A DNA stretch of 64,000 nucleotides, from positions 30,073 through 94,072 of the forward strand of contig CASDPB010000035.1 in assembly GCA_949282305.1 (NCBI GenBank), written 5' to 3'. The notes beneath the pieces are model-generated. The model was not told where the DNA came from, did no database searches, and saw nothing but the letters and a program-made list of their open reading frames with translations. Below are positions 53,826-63,099 of the stretch, piece by piece (position 1 is the stretch's first letter; every line of letters begins with the position of its first letter). Source of the DNA: an uncultured Lentisphaeria bacterium (lineage in GTDB: Bacteria; Verrucomicrobiota; Lentisphaeria; Victivallales; UBA1829). Both the position numbers and the translations under genes were made by a program.

Positions 53826-54590
53826 TCAAATAATCGTATAGGCTCCGTCTGCCACGACGTTGGAGCCGATTACGAATGAGGCGTCGTCGCCCGCAAGGAA
53901 CAGGACAACCTTTGCTATTTCCTCGGGCTTCCCGAAACGCTTCAGCGGCTGAAGTGCAAGAAAACTCTGCATTCCCTTGTCGTGATCGCCTGTTCCCGCG
54001 GCGCCGTCATGCAGACCGGGTGTCTCTGTGGTTCCGGGAGCGACGGAATTGACACGGATGCCGTATGGGAGCAGAGCGATTGCCGCCGCGCGCGTCATGG
54101 AAGTGATGCCGCCTTTCGAGGCATGGTAGGCAAGATAGCCGGGAGAACCGACAATGGCGAACGAGGAGGAAAAGTTGACGATACTGCCGCCGTGTCCCTG
54201 GCGGATCATGATCTTCGCGGCATCGCGCATGAAGAGGAACGTTCCGGTCAGGTTGACGCGGATGACCTGATCGAATTCTTCGGCAGTTGTTTCGAGCAGC
54301 GGCTTGTTGAACTGCGTTGCGGCGTCGTTGACCAGAATATCCAGCTGTCCGAAGGTGGAGATGACCGTGTCAAGGGCGCGCCGGATGTCCATTTCTTTCG
54401 AGACGTCGCATTGGCAGAACACTGCATTGCCTGCCTTTTCCGTAATCTTCCGAACTGCTTCTTCTCCGGCTTTTCGATCAATATCCGCGATGAGGACATT
54501 GGCTCCTTCCTGCGCGAAAAGCTCCGCCGTTGCGTAGCCGATGCCTTTGGCGCCGCCGCTAATGACGGCTGTCTTGCCTGTCAGCTTCAT
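53826..54590 (-). CDS. Short-chain dehydrogenase/reductase (SDR)
   Basis: The 254-residue protein is a classical SDR: the cofactor motif GGAKGIGYATAE, the acidic end ADIDRK after the second strand (favouring NAD), the VNDAA motif, the active-site serines in VNFSSSFAIVG and the catalytic YHASKGG, then VNSVAPGTTETP. It probably oxidises a sugar or polyol, to judge from family trends; the substrate is unknown. The start at 54588-54590 has AAGGAA before it and overlaps the MFS gene stop (ATGA), so the two are co-translated. Confidence 0.9.
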   Translation of the reverse strand: MKLTGKTAVISGGAKGIGYATAELFAQEGANVLIADIDRKAGEEAVRKITEKAGNAVFCQCDVSKEMDIRRALDTVISTFGQLDILVNDAATQFNKPLLETTAEEFDQVIRVNLTGTFLFMRDAAKIMIRQGHGGSIVNFSSSFAIVGSPGYLAYHASKGGITSMTRAAAIALLPYGIRVNSVAPGTTETPGLHDGAAGTGDHDKGMQSFLALQPLKRFGKPEEIAKVVLFLAGDDASFVIGSNVVADGAYTII

Positions 54591-55801
54591 TTCGATTCTT
54601 CCTTTCCGCGGCGTCTCAGTGTGATGACTGCCGCAATCAATGCCAGCAAATAAAAAATCCATGACGCATGCATCGCGTATTCCACGCCGAAGCGTGCGCC
54701 GAATTGACCGATTCCGAGAAAAAACACTCCGGCAAAGCCCCAGGTGCCCCCGACAATCAGAGCCATTCTGGCACTGAGTCCCGGTCCCTTCGGCGCATTC
54801 CGCGAGAGCGCGACCAGCAGCGGGTAGCCGGAACTTGCCAGGAGACCCGCGATCAATATCAGAAGACATGCCGCGGCATTCTGCAATATCAGAAAGTAGA
54901 CGGCGACGGCAGGCACGCCGAGGAAAAGTCCGCCGAAGATGAACCACTGCGGCTTGTATTTTTTCACAAGAAAGCCGATGGCGATGGAGCCCGCGGCGGA
55001 ACCGATTCCGAACATCATGGCGCTGAACCCTCCGAAGGACAGCGGAAAGTTGAGTTTGTTCAACAGGGTCGGCAGAAGCATCTGGATCGTGACGGTTCCC
55101 GTATTCAGGAAAAAGGCGATGACGAGCAGACTGCGGAAACTCCACGGTGCGGAATGATCTTCCGCGTTTTTCGCATTCCTGTCCGCAGGGCGGTCCGGAG
55201 CAAGCCGGACGTGGGAGATTTTCAATGCGATCAGCAGGAAAAGAATGAACGGAATCAGCCAGAACAAACCTTTCAGTCCGTATTCGCCGACGAGGGTCGC
55301 ACTGAGCCAGGGTCCGATGCAGGAACCAAGAAAGCCGCCGGTCATGAATGTGGGGGTGCTGATTGTCGGGGCGATTTTTCCTATGTTCTGGACACTGCGC
55401 AGCCCTGCGGGATGCACGATTGCGACGCCGGCACCGACGGTCAGCATGATGAGGCAAAGCACCGGAACGGGGGTGGAGGAGGGCAGGGCGCCCAGCAGCA
55501 GGATCAGACCCGCCATCAGCAGTCCGATGCTGATCAGGCGCGGACTGCGCGTATTCCGGTCAAGCATTGCGGCGGGAATCTGCATCATATTGCATCCGAT
55601 GCTCATGCTGGTCAGGATGAAGACTCCCATTCCGAGGTCCAGGTGAAAATAACGGAGCGCGACCGGCAGAAATCCCGGCAGGAGTCCCCCCATCATGTCC
55701 GCCATGAAGTGTGCCGAGGCAAGCGCCGTCATCTGAGCGCCGGAAGAGTATAACGCATTGGGTATTGGTGTCTGTTTTTTCATGATGCGCATAAGATACA
55801 T
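54587..55801 (-). CDS. MFS transporter, fosmidomycin-resistance-like
   Basis: The 404-residue protein has twelve membrane helices and resembles Fsr-type major facilitator proteins: HFMADMMGGLLPGFLPV in the first helix, VFILTSMSIGCNMMQIP, the GAGVAIVHPAGLRSV segment and TFMTGGFLGSCIGPWLSA. The paired SDR suggests transport of a substrate or product of that enzyme rather than drug export. Three in-frame ATGs near the start (55801, 55792, 55783) all lack strong ribosome binding sites, so the exact start is uncertain. Confidence 0.8.
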   Translation of the reverse strand: MYLMRIMKKQTPIPNALYSSGAQMTALASAHFMADMMGGLLPGFLPVALRYFHLDLGMGVFILTSMSIGCNMMQIPAAMLDRNTRSPRLISIGLLMAGLILLLGALPSSTPVPVLCLIMLTVGAGVAIVHPAGLRSVQNIGKIAPTISTPTFMTGGFLGSCIGPWLSATLVGEYGLKGLFWLIPFILFLLIALKISHVRLAPDRPADRNAKNAEDHSAPWSFRSLLVIAFFLNTGTVTIQMLLPTLLNKLNFPLSFGGFSAMMFGIGSAAGSIAIGFLVKKYKPQWFIFGGLFLGVPAVAVYFLILQNAAACLLILIAGLLASSGYPLLVALSRNAPKGPGLSARMALIVGGTWGFAGVFFLGIGQFGARFGVEYAMHASWIFYLLALIAAVITLRRRGKEESK

Positions 55802-56143
55802 CGAAAAATGTTTTTTACAATTCCGGATATGCGTGTGCCAGGAGTTTTTTCGGCGAACTTCGGAAAGACCGGTTCCTGCAGGTGCCGTCCGGCGGGGCTG
55901 AATCCGTTCCGGGGGAGGGGAAAGCTGCGCGCGTTTCTCATGGGCGCTTCCCGGCGGAACCGCCGGTCATCATGCTTTTGCCCGCCGTGAGAATCGGCAG
56001 CGGGAACTGTCACGGATGAAATGTATGGTTCGCCGAGGAGTTCTCCCGCCGGCATTCCGGGAATTCGGATGTCTTTCCTTCCCGGAGAATATGGAACCGC
56101 GTCGGTCATCCTGAAAATTTTCAAGAAATTTGGATCAGTTGAT
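55802..56143. other. Divergent intergenic region, MFS / GntR-type regulator
   Basis: Four hundred bases separate the two genes. The region holds a 35-base dispersed repeat (55891-55925) and, at its right end, the promoter of the regulator. No gene is supported in the rest. Confidence 0.45.
55891..55925 (+). repeat. Dispersed repeat, left copy
   Basis: A 35-base GC-rich element with core GGCTGAATCCGTTCCGGGG. It matches 60114-60147 with only one base inserted, and similarity continues weakly on both sides for about 10 more bases. The two copies are in the same orientation and bracket the GntR-hydrolase-pseudopilin cassette. Confidence 0.65.
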
Positions 56144-56172
56144 TTGACAATCACTTTTCAGAGATATATCTT
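56144..56172 (+). promoter_or_regulatory. Predicted promoter of the GntR-type regulator
   Basis: TTGACA (56144-56149), a 17-base spacer and TATCTT (56167-56172) lie 30 bases before the start codon. Confidence 0.6.
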
Positions 56173-56201
56173 ACGGAAACTTCAGGAGACATGCAGGATA
56201 C

Positions 56202-57341
56202 ATGATAAAAAATCACGAGACATCGAAGACGGAAACGATCTATCAATTGCTGAAACAGCGTCTTGCAGACAACAGGTTCACGGATAACCTGCTGCCGAAC
56301 GAACCCGATCTTGCGCTGGAGCTGCAGGTGTCCAGAAAGACTTTGCGCCATGCTTTGGCACGACTGGCTTTGGAAAACCGGATTGTCCGGATTAAAGGGA
56401 AGGGAACATTCATCAACAGACAGAAGGAGAGGAAAGGCAGGATTCTGGTTCTGGCACGCGATCTGGAAGACATCACGAGTCCCGCCCGCTATATTTTTCC
56501 TGCCATACAGCAGGAAGCGGAGACGATGAACCTGGAGGTGGAGTGTGTCGATCCCATTCTGATCACCAGTTATCCGGAAGTGATTCTCGACAAAATTGCG
56601 CAAGGCCCATATTGCGGCATTCTTTCCTTTCAGCTGAACTTTCTCGGTCATGAACCGATTATCGGAATTCTGAAGAAAATGGATCTGCCGGTCATTTTGG
56701 TGCACGGTTTGCGGTCAGATACGGAAAATACCGGTTTTGCGGTCATGGGGACGGACTACGGACAGTTAATTGAGGACGGGCTGCATTATCTTGCGGAGCA
56801 GGGGCATCGGAGGATTGCATATCTGGTCTACCGCGAACTGCGGATCAGCCGGAATAATTATTTCCGGCTGCTGGATAAACTGGGGCTGGACAACTCCCCG
56901 GAACTCTGGTGTCCGCTGCCGCACTATAATCAGCATGACTTGATTATGAAGGGATTGGAAGAGTCGCTGGGGAATCTCCGTGACAGACCGACTGCACTGT
57001 TCTGTTTTTCGGATTATGCCGCAGTATGCGTGTATGAATTTTTGCAGAAGCGTCGCATCAGAATTCCGGATGACGTGGCGGTATTGTCTATCGGCAACAT
57101 GATCGGGTGCGATTTTATCAGCCCCTCTCTTTCTGCTTTGGATTTTGACTGCCCGGAAATCGGCAGGCAGGCTGTCCGGTTCGTGATGGAAATGTATACA
57201 AAGAAGGAAAGAACGCGCCCATTTCTCGTTTCCCCGCATCATCTGATCGAAAGAGAGAGCACCCGGAAACGTGTTGATTGCCGGCGGCAGATGGTCCCGG
57301 ATGAAGAGAAAATGGCGGAAAAAATTTATGAAAGGTGTTGA
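56202..57341 (+). CDS. GntR/LacI-type hybrid regulator (AraR-like)
   Basis: The 379-residue protein has a GntR winged helix (TIYQLLKQRLADNRF, the LPNEPDLALELQVSRKTLRHAL helix-turn-helix, and IVRIKGKGTFI) followed by a LacI-type sugar-sensing domain (GILSFQLNF, FAVMGTDYGQLIEDGLHYLAEQGHRRIAYL, LFCFSDYAAVCVYEFLQ). This combination is found in AraR-like sugar repressors. It leads the second regulator-hydrolase-pseudopilin cassette; the hydrolase starts 10 bases after its stop codon. The inducing sugar is unknown. Confidence 0.88.
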   Translation: MIKNHETSKTETIYQLLKQRLADNRFTDNLLPNEPDLALELQVSRKTLRHALARLALENRIVRIKGKGTFINRQKERKGRILVLARDLEDITSPARYIFPAIQQEAETMNLEVECVDPILITSYPEVILDKIAQGPYCGILSFQLNFLGHEPIIGILKKMDLPVILVHGLRSDTENTGFAVMGTDYGQLIEDGLHYLAEQGHRRIAYLVYRELRISRNNYFRLLDKLGLDNSPELWCPLPHYNQHDLIMKGLEESLGNLRDRPTALFCFSDYAAVCVYEFLQKRRIRIPDDVAVLSIGNMIGCDFISPSLSALDFDCPEIGRQAVRFVMEMYTKKERTRPFLVSPHHLIERESTRKRVDCRRQMVPDEEKMAEKIYERC

Positions 57342-57351
57342 GGCAGAGAAG

Positions 57352-59373
57352 ATGAAGAGGATCATAATGTTTCATTTTCTGTTTCTCCTGTGGCGGCTGT
57401 CGTTCCCCGCTGTGCCTCTGTATGCGGCGGGTGGTGAAATAAAGATGATTTCGTCCTTTGCAGACAATTCTCCGCAGGAAATACTTTCTCCGGTGTTTTC
57501 CGGAAGTGCCGCATCGAAACTGCCATACGGGTATTCGGTTGAAAACGCGGAAGGCAGAAACGGAACTTCCGGGCTGGTCTACAGGCGGGACAATCCGGAT
57601 GATTACGCAATGATGACTTTCCCCTTGCCCGGTCTCAGGCCGGGGACTGTTTATCAGGCGGAAGTCTGGGTTCGCGGAGAAAATCTGCAACAGGGAAAAG
57701 ACAGGAACATGGGACTGATTTGTGTTCAATTCAGCAGGGACAGAAAATATTTTTCCGGTGTTTTCCCGCATTTTGCTGTTTCTTCTGATGGCGCATGGAA
57801 GCGTTGTGTCATGCAGTTTTCAATGAAGGAGAACGCAGATGACGCCTCTGTGCTGCTTTACCTTCGGAAAGGGTGGACCGGGAAAGTCGTTTTCAGCGAT
57901 CTGGCTGTCCGAACCGCGGGCGATACTCAGACATCGGTCATACTGAATCAGCCCGACCGTCTGACGGTGTCCGGGGATCAGACGGGGCTCAGATTTACTG
58001 TTACAGCTCCGGGTGGGGAATACCGGCATTTGCGGCTGCTGGTCCGGGCGCTTCAGGGGAATCGCAGACAGGAGTTTTTGCTTTGTCCGGATGAATCCGG
58101 GAAATGCCGGCAGACGCTTTCCCGGCTTGCGGAGGGAAACTTACGGATTGAAACAGTGCTTGCGGACATGCGGAAGCGGCAGGTTCTGTGCCGTGAGTCT
58201 TTTGAACTTCAAGTCTTGCCTGGGCATTCTCCCGCTGTTCGGGTTGATGAAAAAGGGATTCTCCGCATCAAGGGAAACGCCTTCTTTCCCATTGGCATTT
58301 TTACCGGCAGTTTGAGTGAAGCGGATCTGGAGCGCATTTCGCGCGCCGGAATCAATACGGTTCTGCCGTATGCCTCCATCAGTCTTGCCATCGGGGGAAA
58401 AGCCGCGACGCGGGCGGAGGAACTGCTCCGGTCATTGGATGTGATTGAGAAATACGGCTTGAAGATTGTCTTCTCCCTGAAGGATCAATATTCCGGTAAA
58501 AATCATGCCAGACTCCGCTGGGATCAGGCGCGAGGTGTTGAAAACGTGGCGGCTGCCGTCGCGGAAACCCTTCGGAATCATCCGGCACTGCTTGCATGGT
58601 ATATCAGTGATGAAGACACCAGGGGGGAGGTTCCGAATCTGATCCGCATGCGTCGTCTGCTGAGCCTTGCCGATCCGGATCATCCGACGGTTGTCCTGAC
58701 TTTCCGGAAGAATGATTTCCCGTATTATGCCGGAGGCGGCGATATTTCCGGGGTGGATGACTATCCGATTCGCGATCAGTCCTCGCGGACGGTCAGGACG
58801 ATTTCCGAACTGATTTGCGCAGCTTCTCTGTCCGGCAATCCCGTCTGGGGTGTTCCGCAGGTTTTCAATTGGGGCGGTTACAAAGCGAAGACGCAGGAGG
58901 AGTTCCGGCGTTACCGCTATCCGAGCGAGGAGGAGATTCGCACCATGACTCTGTTGAATCTGGTTCATGGTGCGAAGGGAATCATTTTTTATCATTATAC
59001 AGACATCTTCCGCCGTGCTGAAAAATTTGATCCCGGCAGTTCTGAACGGGAATGGAGGAAGGTGTGCAGTGTCGTCCGTGATCTGCAGCTTCTGACTCCG
59101 TTCCTGGTTTCGGGAGTTCCTGCGGAAAATCTTGATTATTCCAGTTGCCGGCAGGTCGAGGCATGTATGCTCCTGGATGGCGGCGGCCGCGCTGCCGTTC
59201 TGCTCTGCGGCGTCGGCCCCGGGAAAAACGAGGCTCTTTTCAGATTGCCGGGCAAAAAGCGATTCCATTCGCTTTACGGATATACAAAACAGCTTTCATC
59301 CGGCTGGTATAAGTTTGAAACAAGCGACATCGGCTGTGATATTCTTATGGAAGAAGACGGGACAGGAAGATAA
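57352..59373 (+). CDS. Secreted TIM-barrel glycoside hydrolase-like protein
   Basis: The 673-residue protein has a signal peptide (FHFLFLLWRLSFPAVPLYAA), an N-terminal carbohydrate-binding-like beta domain (about 40-210), a short Ig-like part and a TIM barrel from about residue 300 (FFPIGIFTGSLSEADLERISRAGINTVLPY). HPALLAWYISDED at the end of a barrel strand offers an acidic catalytic residue, and SGVDDYPI follows. It resembles unclassified clan GH-A proteins of PVC and Bacteroidota bacteria; I cannot name a family or substrate. The ATG at 57352 is chosen since GAGG lies 8 bases before it and the signal peptide starts there. The gene lies between the GntR-type regulator and a pseudopilin. Confidence 0.7.
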   Translation: MKRIIMFHFLFLLWRLSFPAVPLYAAGGEIKMISSFADNSPQEILSPVFSGSAASKLPYGYSVENAEGRNGTSGLVYRRDNPDDYAMMTFPLPGLRPGTVYQAEVWVRGENLQQGKDRNMGLICVQFSRDRKYFSGVFPHFAVSSDGAWKRCVMQFSMKENADDASVLLYLRKGWTGKVVFSDLAVRTAGDTQTSVILNQPDRLTVSGDQTGLRFTVTAPGGEYRHLRLLVRALQGNRRQEFLLCPDESGKCRQTLSRLAEGNLRIETVLADMRKRQVLCRESFELQVLPGHSPAVRVDEKGILRIKGNAFFPIGIFTGSLSEADLERISRAGINTVLPYASISLAIGGKAATRAEELLRSLDVIEKYGLKIVFSLKDQYSGKNHARLRWDQARGVENVAAAVAETLRNHPALLAWYISDEDTRGEVPNLIRMRRLLSLADPDHPTVVLTFRKNDFPYYAGGGDISGVDDYPIRDQSSRTVRTISELICAASLSGNPVWGVPQVFNWGGYKAKTQEEFRRYRYPSEEEIRTMTLLNLVHGAKGIIFYHYTDIFRRAEKFDPGSSEREWRKVCSVVRDLQLLTPFLVSGVPAENLDYSSCRQVEACMLLDGGGRAAVLLCGVGPGKNEALFRLPGKKRFHSLYGYTKQLSSGWYKFETSDIGCDILMEEDGTGR

Positions 59374-59393
59374 TCTGAAAACAGGAGGTGCTT

Positions 59394-60071
59394 ATGACGC
59401 ATACATGCAAAAGAAACGGAATTGGAAAATCACGGAAATCAGTCAGTCCGTCTGGTTTTACTTTACTGGAACTTTTGATCGTGATTGCGATCATTGTGAT
59501 TCTTGCCGCGCTCCTGCTGCCCGCATTGAAAACGGTCCGGCAAAAAGCGCATGCAACTGCCTGCGTCAGTTTGCAGAGACAGGTCGGACTGGTATTCGGC
59601 ATGTATGCCCAGGACAACAATGAATACATTCCGAAGAAAAAGGACAGCACCCGTATCACCACTCCTTACTACAACCAGCACTGGTTCGGCATTCTGGTCG
59701 AAACCGGACATTTGACGGACGCAACCGCCAAAAAGCTGCTCCGCTGTCCGGAAGCGAAACGCAGCTGGTCCATAGGAATGAATCTCTATTATTTTTATAC
59801 GTGGAGAAGACGGGTCCGCATTGGAAAGCCTTCAAACGTATATCTTCACGGCGACTGGTACAACCCGACTGGAAACGAGGGCGAAATCGGTTTTAACTAC
59901 AAAGATGACACGACCAATCGCCATCCGTCCTTCCGTCATGGCGGAAGGGGACAGACGGGCGGGAACGGCGTATTCGGCTTTGTGGACGGTCATGTGGAGT
60001 CATGCAGATACGCAGATTTTCCGGGTATTACCAGTCCGAGCATCATAAAACAGAAACTCTATCCGAAATGA
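59394..60071 (+). CDS. Pseudopilin-like protein with prepilin cleavage/methylation N-terminus
   Basis: The 225-residue protein has a prepilin signal after a longer basic leader: SPSGFTLLELLIVIAIIVIL, cleavage after glycine with glutamate at +5, then LAALLLPALKTVRQKAHATACV. The typical segment GLVFGMYAQDNNEYIP follows, and near the end HGGRGQTGGNGVFGFVDGHVES is a long version of the H-x-DG motif. AGGAGG lies 5 bases before the ATG. It comes 20 bases after the hydrolase, so this is the mirror of the first cassette: regulator, hydrolase, pseudopilin. It probably needs the cell's general prepilin peptidase and type II secretion machinery, which are not in the window. Confidence 0.88.
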   Translation: MTHTCKRNGIGKSRKSVSPSGFTLLELLIVIAIIVILAALLLPALKTVRQKAHATACVSLQRQVGLVFGMYAQDNNEYIPKKKDSTRITTPYYNQHWFGILVETGHLTDATAKKLLRCPEAKRSWSIGMNLYYFYTWRRRVRIGKPSNVYLHGDWYNPTGNEGEIGFNYKDDTTNRHPSFRHGGRGQTGGNGVFGFVDGHVESCRYADFPGITSPSIIKQKLYPK

Positions 60072-60113
60072 AAAGACTGCGGGGAATTGTTCCCCGGCGA
60101 TTCCGCAGACGGC

Positions 60114-60147
60114 GGCGGGGCTGAATCCGTTCCGGGGAGGGGAAAGC
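60114..60147 (+). repeat. Dispersed repeat, right copy
   Basis: A 34-base element nearly identical to 55891-55925 and in the same orientation. It lies 42 bases after the pseudopilin stop, downstream of a GGGGAA/TTCCCC hairpin. Confidence 0.65.
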
Positions 60148-60253
60148 CGCGGGCTGTTCTCCGATTTTTGTCATTCTTTTGTGATTTGAGAGCACGCCGA
60201 ATTGAAAAAATCGTTTTTACAAGTAAGTTACTTCGGAAAAAAGGGGTATTTTC

Positions 60254-61099
60254 ATGAAATATATCGGTGCTCATGTTTCCATCGCCGGCGGGGTGGAAAA
60301 CGCTCCGCTGAACGCCGCCGCAATCGGTGCGAAGGCATTCGCAATGTTTACGAAAAACCAGCGGCAGTGGGTCAGTCCGCCGTTGACACAGGAGTCTGTC
60401 GAAGCGTTCAAGAACAACTGCCGGGAGAAGGGGTTTTCCCCTGCGCACATTCTGCCGCATGACGGTTATCTGATCAATCTCGGGAATCCCGATCCGGCAA
60501 AGCGCGCGCAGTCCCGGAAGGCTTTTACGGATGAGATGACACGCTGCATGCAGCTGGGGCTGGACCGGCTGAATTTTCATCCGGGAAGTCATTTGCGTGA
60601 AATACCGGAGGACGACTGCCTGAAGCTGATTGCCGAATCCGTAAATGCCGCGCTGTCGGAAACGGAAGGGGTGACTGCCGTCATAGAGAATACCGCGGGG
60701 CAGGGAAGCAATCTCGGTTATTCTTTTGAACAGATCGCCCGTATCATAGAGCTGATTGAAGATCAGTCCCGTGTGGGGGTCTGCATTGATACATGCCATT
60801 CTTTTGCCGCAGGCTACGACCTGAAAAGCGAGGAGGGATACGAACAGACCATGAACGCTTTTGAACGCATTGTCGGTTTCCGCTTTCTGCGCGGCGTTCA
60901 TCTGAATGACTCCAAAAGCGTGCTTGGGGGATGCCTTGACCGTCATAACAGCATCGGCAAGGGGGAACTGGGGCTGGAGCCGTTCAAACGCCTGATGAAT
61001 GACAAGCGCTTTGATGACGTTCCGATGGTTCTCGAAACGATAGATGAGGCATTGTGGCCGGAGGAAATCAGACTCCTTTATTCCTTTGCCGGAAACTGA
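60254..61099 (+). CDS. nfo: Endonuclease IV
   Basis: The 281-residue protein is a full-length AP endonuclease: [28 protein letters not shown], the [14 protein letters not shown] segment, [48 protein letters not shown] and the final LETID. The histidines and acidic residues bind three zinc ions. It cuts DNA at abasic sites in base excision repair. GAAAAAAGGGG precedes the ATG. It is a single gene followed by a strong terminator. Confidence 0.97.
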   Translation: MKYIGAHVSIAGGVENAPLNAAAIGAKAFAMFTKNQRQWVSPPLTQESVEAFKNNCREKGFSPAHILPHDGYLINLGNPDPAKRAQSRKAFTDEMTRCMQLGLDRLNFHPGSHLREIPEDDCLKLIAESVNAALSETEGVTAVIENTAGQGSNLGYSFEQIARIIELIEDQSRVGVCIDTCHSFAAGYDLKSEEGYEQTMNAFERIVGFRFLRGVHLNDSKSVLGGCLDRHNSIGKGELGLEPFKRLMNDKRFDDVPMVLETIDEALWPEEIRLLYSFAGN

Positions 61100-61147
61100 T
61101 TCCATGCAGGATGTTCCGCCCGCCGTTCTCCGGCGCGGCGCTCCGAT

Positions 61148-61187
61148 AAAAAAAAGGACGTCTCCCCGCGGGGAAACGTCCTTTTTC
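61148..61187. terminator. Bidirectional terminator between nfo and ilvC
   Basis: AAAAAAGGACGT and ACGTCCTTTTT close an extended hairpin whose inner part is TCCCCGCGGGGA. T-runs in both directions serve the convergent genes nfo and ilvC. Confidence 0.9.
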
Positions 61188-61205
61188 CATATCTCTGGAA
61201 ACAGA

Positions 61206-62201
61206 TTATGCTTTGCGCTCGAACAGAGAGCGGATCTTTTTGCCTGTGACTTCCGCGATATGATCGCCGAGCGCCTTGCGCTTGCCGAGGAGTTCCGGGG
61301 AGCCGTTGGCAATCTCTGCGAGGAAGGTTTTGGCGAATTCGCCGCTTTCGATTCTCTTGAGAGACTCTTTCATTCTCTCCTTCACATCGGGCGTGATGAT
61401 CTTCGGACCGTTGTAGTATTCGCCGAATTCGGCGGTGTTGGAGATGACTGCGTTCATCTTCTGGATGCCGCCTTCATAGATCAGGTCAACGATGAGCTTG
61501 AGCTCGTGGATGCACTCGAAATATGCCATTTCCGGGGGATAACCAGCCTCGACGAGAACCTCGAATCCGTATTTCATCAGATCGACGCATCCGCCGCAGA
61601 GGACGTTCTGTTCGCCGAAGAGGTCTTCATAGGTTTCCTGCTCGAATGTGCATTCGAGCACGCCGGCGCGGGTGAAGCCCATTGCCTTTGCCATCGCAAG
61701 AGCGGTCTTGGCGGCATGTCCGGTCGCATCCTGCTTGATGGCGATCAGTCCGGGAACGCCGAAGCCGGCGAGAAACGCCTTGCGCTCTTCCGTTGCGGGG
61801 CTCTTGGGGGCGACCATGATTACGTCGCAGCCTTCCGGGGGAAGGATCTGCTTGAAAACGACGTTGAAGCCGTGGGAGCAGGAAAGAGTCTTGCCCGGTG
61901 TCATGTGCTTCTTGATTTCATTGTCATAGGTCGACTTGTGGAATTCGTCGGGAAGCAGAATGTGAATGATGTCGGCTTTTGCCGCCGCTTCATCGGCTGA
62001 CATGACCTGAAAACCGTCGGCAACGGCTCTGTCGAAGGACGGTCCCTTTCTGGAACCGATGATTACATTGACGCCGGAATCTCTCATGCAGAGAGCCTGG
62101 GCGCTGCCCTGGCTGCCGTAGCCGATCACTGCCACTGTTTTTCCGTTTAAGATAGATGCGTCCGCATCTTTGTCATGAAGGATTTTCACTTCCTGAGCCA
62201 T
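61206..62201 (-). CDS. ilvC: Ketol-acid reductoisomerase (NADP+), class I
   Basis: The 331-residue protein has the short class I length and the motifs VIGYGSQGSAQAL, the cofactor loop GSRKGPSFD, HGFNV, LFGEQNVLCGG, FEVLVEAGY, AYFECIHELKLIVDLIYEGGI and SNTAEFGEYYNGP. It converts acetolactate to dihydroxy-isovalerate in valine and isoleucine synthesis. The usual KGPGH segment reads KSPATEERKAF, an unusual change that partly recalls class II enzymes. GGAGGAG lies 5 bases before the ATG at 62199-62201. No other ilv gene is adjacent. Confidence 0.95.
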   Translation of the reverse strand: MAQEVKILHDKDADASILNGKTVAVIGYGSQGSAQALCMRDSGVNVIIGSRKGPSFDRAVADGFQVMSADEAAAKADIIHILLPDEFHKSTYDNEIKKHMTPGKTLSCSHGFNVVFKQILPPEGCDVIMVAPKSPATEERKAFLAGFGVPGLIAIKQDATGHAAKTALAMAKAMGFTRAGVLECTFEQETYEDLFGEQNVLCGGCVDLMKYGFEVLVEAGYPPEMAYFECIHELKLIVDLIYEGGIQKMNAVISNTAEFGEYYNGPKIITPDVKERMKESLKRIESGEFAKTFLAEIANGSPELLGKRKALGDHIAEVTGKKIRSLFERKA

Positions 62202-62237
62202 TTTTACTCCTCCGCGGGACTGCCCGCTATTTAGTTT

Positions 62238-62267
62238 ATAAGAGAATTTAGGAAAATTCCATGTCAA
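62238..62267 (-). promoter_or_regulatory. Predicted promoter of ilvC
   Basis: On the minus strand TTGACA (62267-62262), an 18-base spacer and TCTTAT (62243-62238) lie about 37 bases before the ilvC start. Confidence 0.45.
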
Positions 62268-62463
62268 AACCATAATGTAGCACTTCCAGTAAATGATTTC
62301 AACTCTTCCCGCTGGTTTTCGCCGCTTTTTATCGGGAATTCGCCGTTCCGCAAGCCTGAAAACGCATCAATCAAACCGCAGACCGGAATGCCGCCGCTCT
62401 CCGCAAATCGAATCCGGTCATGCCGCAGGAAGTTCCGTCGTCGTTCCGCTTTCCCCGTGATCC

Positions 62464-62934
62464 TTATTCCCGGACAATGCCCTGCAGCATTTTCTGCTGT
62501 TCCGGGATGATCCTGCGCGTGAAGACGTCGGCGGGATTGCCGCCTATGAGACGCATGAACAGACTGCTGTTCAGAGTCGCAAGATAGGTTCTGCCGTCGG
62601 CTTTTTCATAAATTGCGACTCTGCACGGAATGATGCTCCCCAGCTGGGGATCGGAGGCGAGAAGCGGCGCGGTATAGGTGCGGGAGCAAAGCTCGAACAC
62701 GGCGATTTTGGCTGCCGGCAGTCCGCACTTCTGCGAGCGGATGGTCCAGCCGGGAATTGCGGAGGCGTTGACCGGAAATTGTCTGACGGCGTCTTCGTAG
62801 GAAAGCTGGCTGGGAGTTTCGTGGATCAGGGAGGCGCGCAGATAGAGGATTCCGCATGTGAACGTCAGTGCGACGCCCCAGAGCAGTCCGAGGCAGAAGA
62901 AAATGATCCGTGGATGTTTCTCGTAAATTTTCAT
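62464..62934 (-). CDS. Membrane-anchored DUF302-like protein
   Basis: The 156-residue protein has one N-terminal membrane helix (IIFFCLGLLWGVALTFTCGILYL) and a domain like DUF302: VFELCSRTYTAPLLASDPQLGSIIPCRVAIYEKADG with its conserved cysteine and proline-cysteine, then TYLATLNSSLF. The function of DUF302 is not known. The ATG at 62932-62934 is chosen at the membrane helix; an upstream ATG in the same frame has less support. The gene stands alone before the tRNA. Confidence 0.7.
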   Translation of the reverse strand: MKIYEKHPRIIFFCLGLLWGVALTFTCGILYLRASLIHETPSQLSYEDAVRQFPVNASAIPGWTIRSQKCGLPAAKIAVFELCSRTYTAPLLASDPQLGSIIPCRVAIYEKADGRTYLATLNSSLFMRLIGGNPADVFTRRIIPEQQKMLQGIVRE

Positions 62935-63028
62935 TAGGAATTCCGCTCCGTCTTTGTTGTCTTTCAGGTAATATATCACCGGGTGACTGCAAAAACGACA
63001 AAAAACGGAAAAAAATCAGAAGAATCCC

Positions 63029-63056
63029 TTGCCCTTTCCGAAAGAGCGTGTATAAT
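63029..63056 (+). promoter_or_regulatory. Promoter of the tRNA gene
   Basis: TTGCCC (63029-63034), a 16-base spacer and a perfect TATAAT (63051-63056) lie 44 bases before the tRNA. Confidence 0.65.
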
Positions 63057-63099
63057 ATTACGCTTGACAACTCCTGCCGTGCGGGAGCCCGTTTTATCT

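Noticed and set aside
54591..55457. A 543-codon version of the SDR gene that extends upstream
   Set aside because: The extension overlaps the MFS gene in another frame and has no domain; the SDR N-terminus and its ribosome binding site place the start at 54590.
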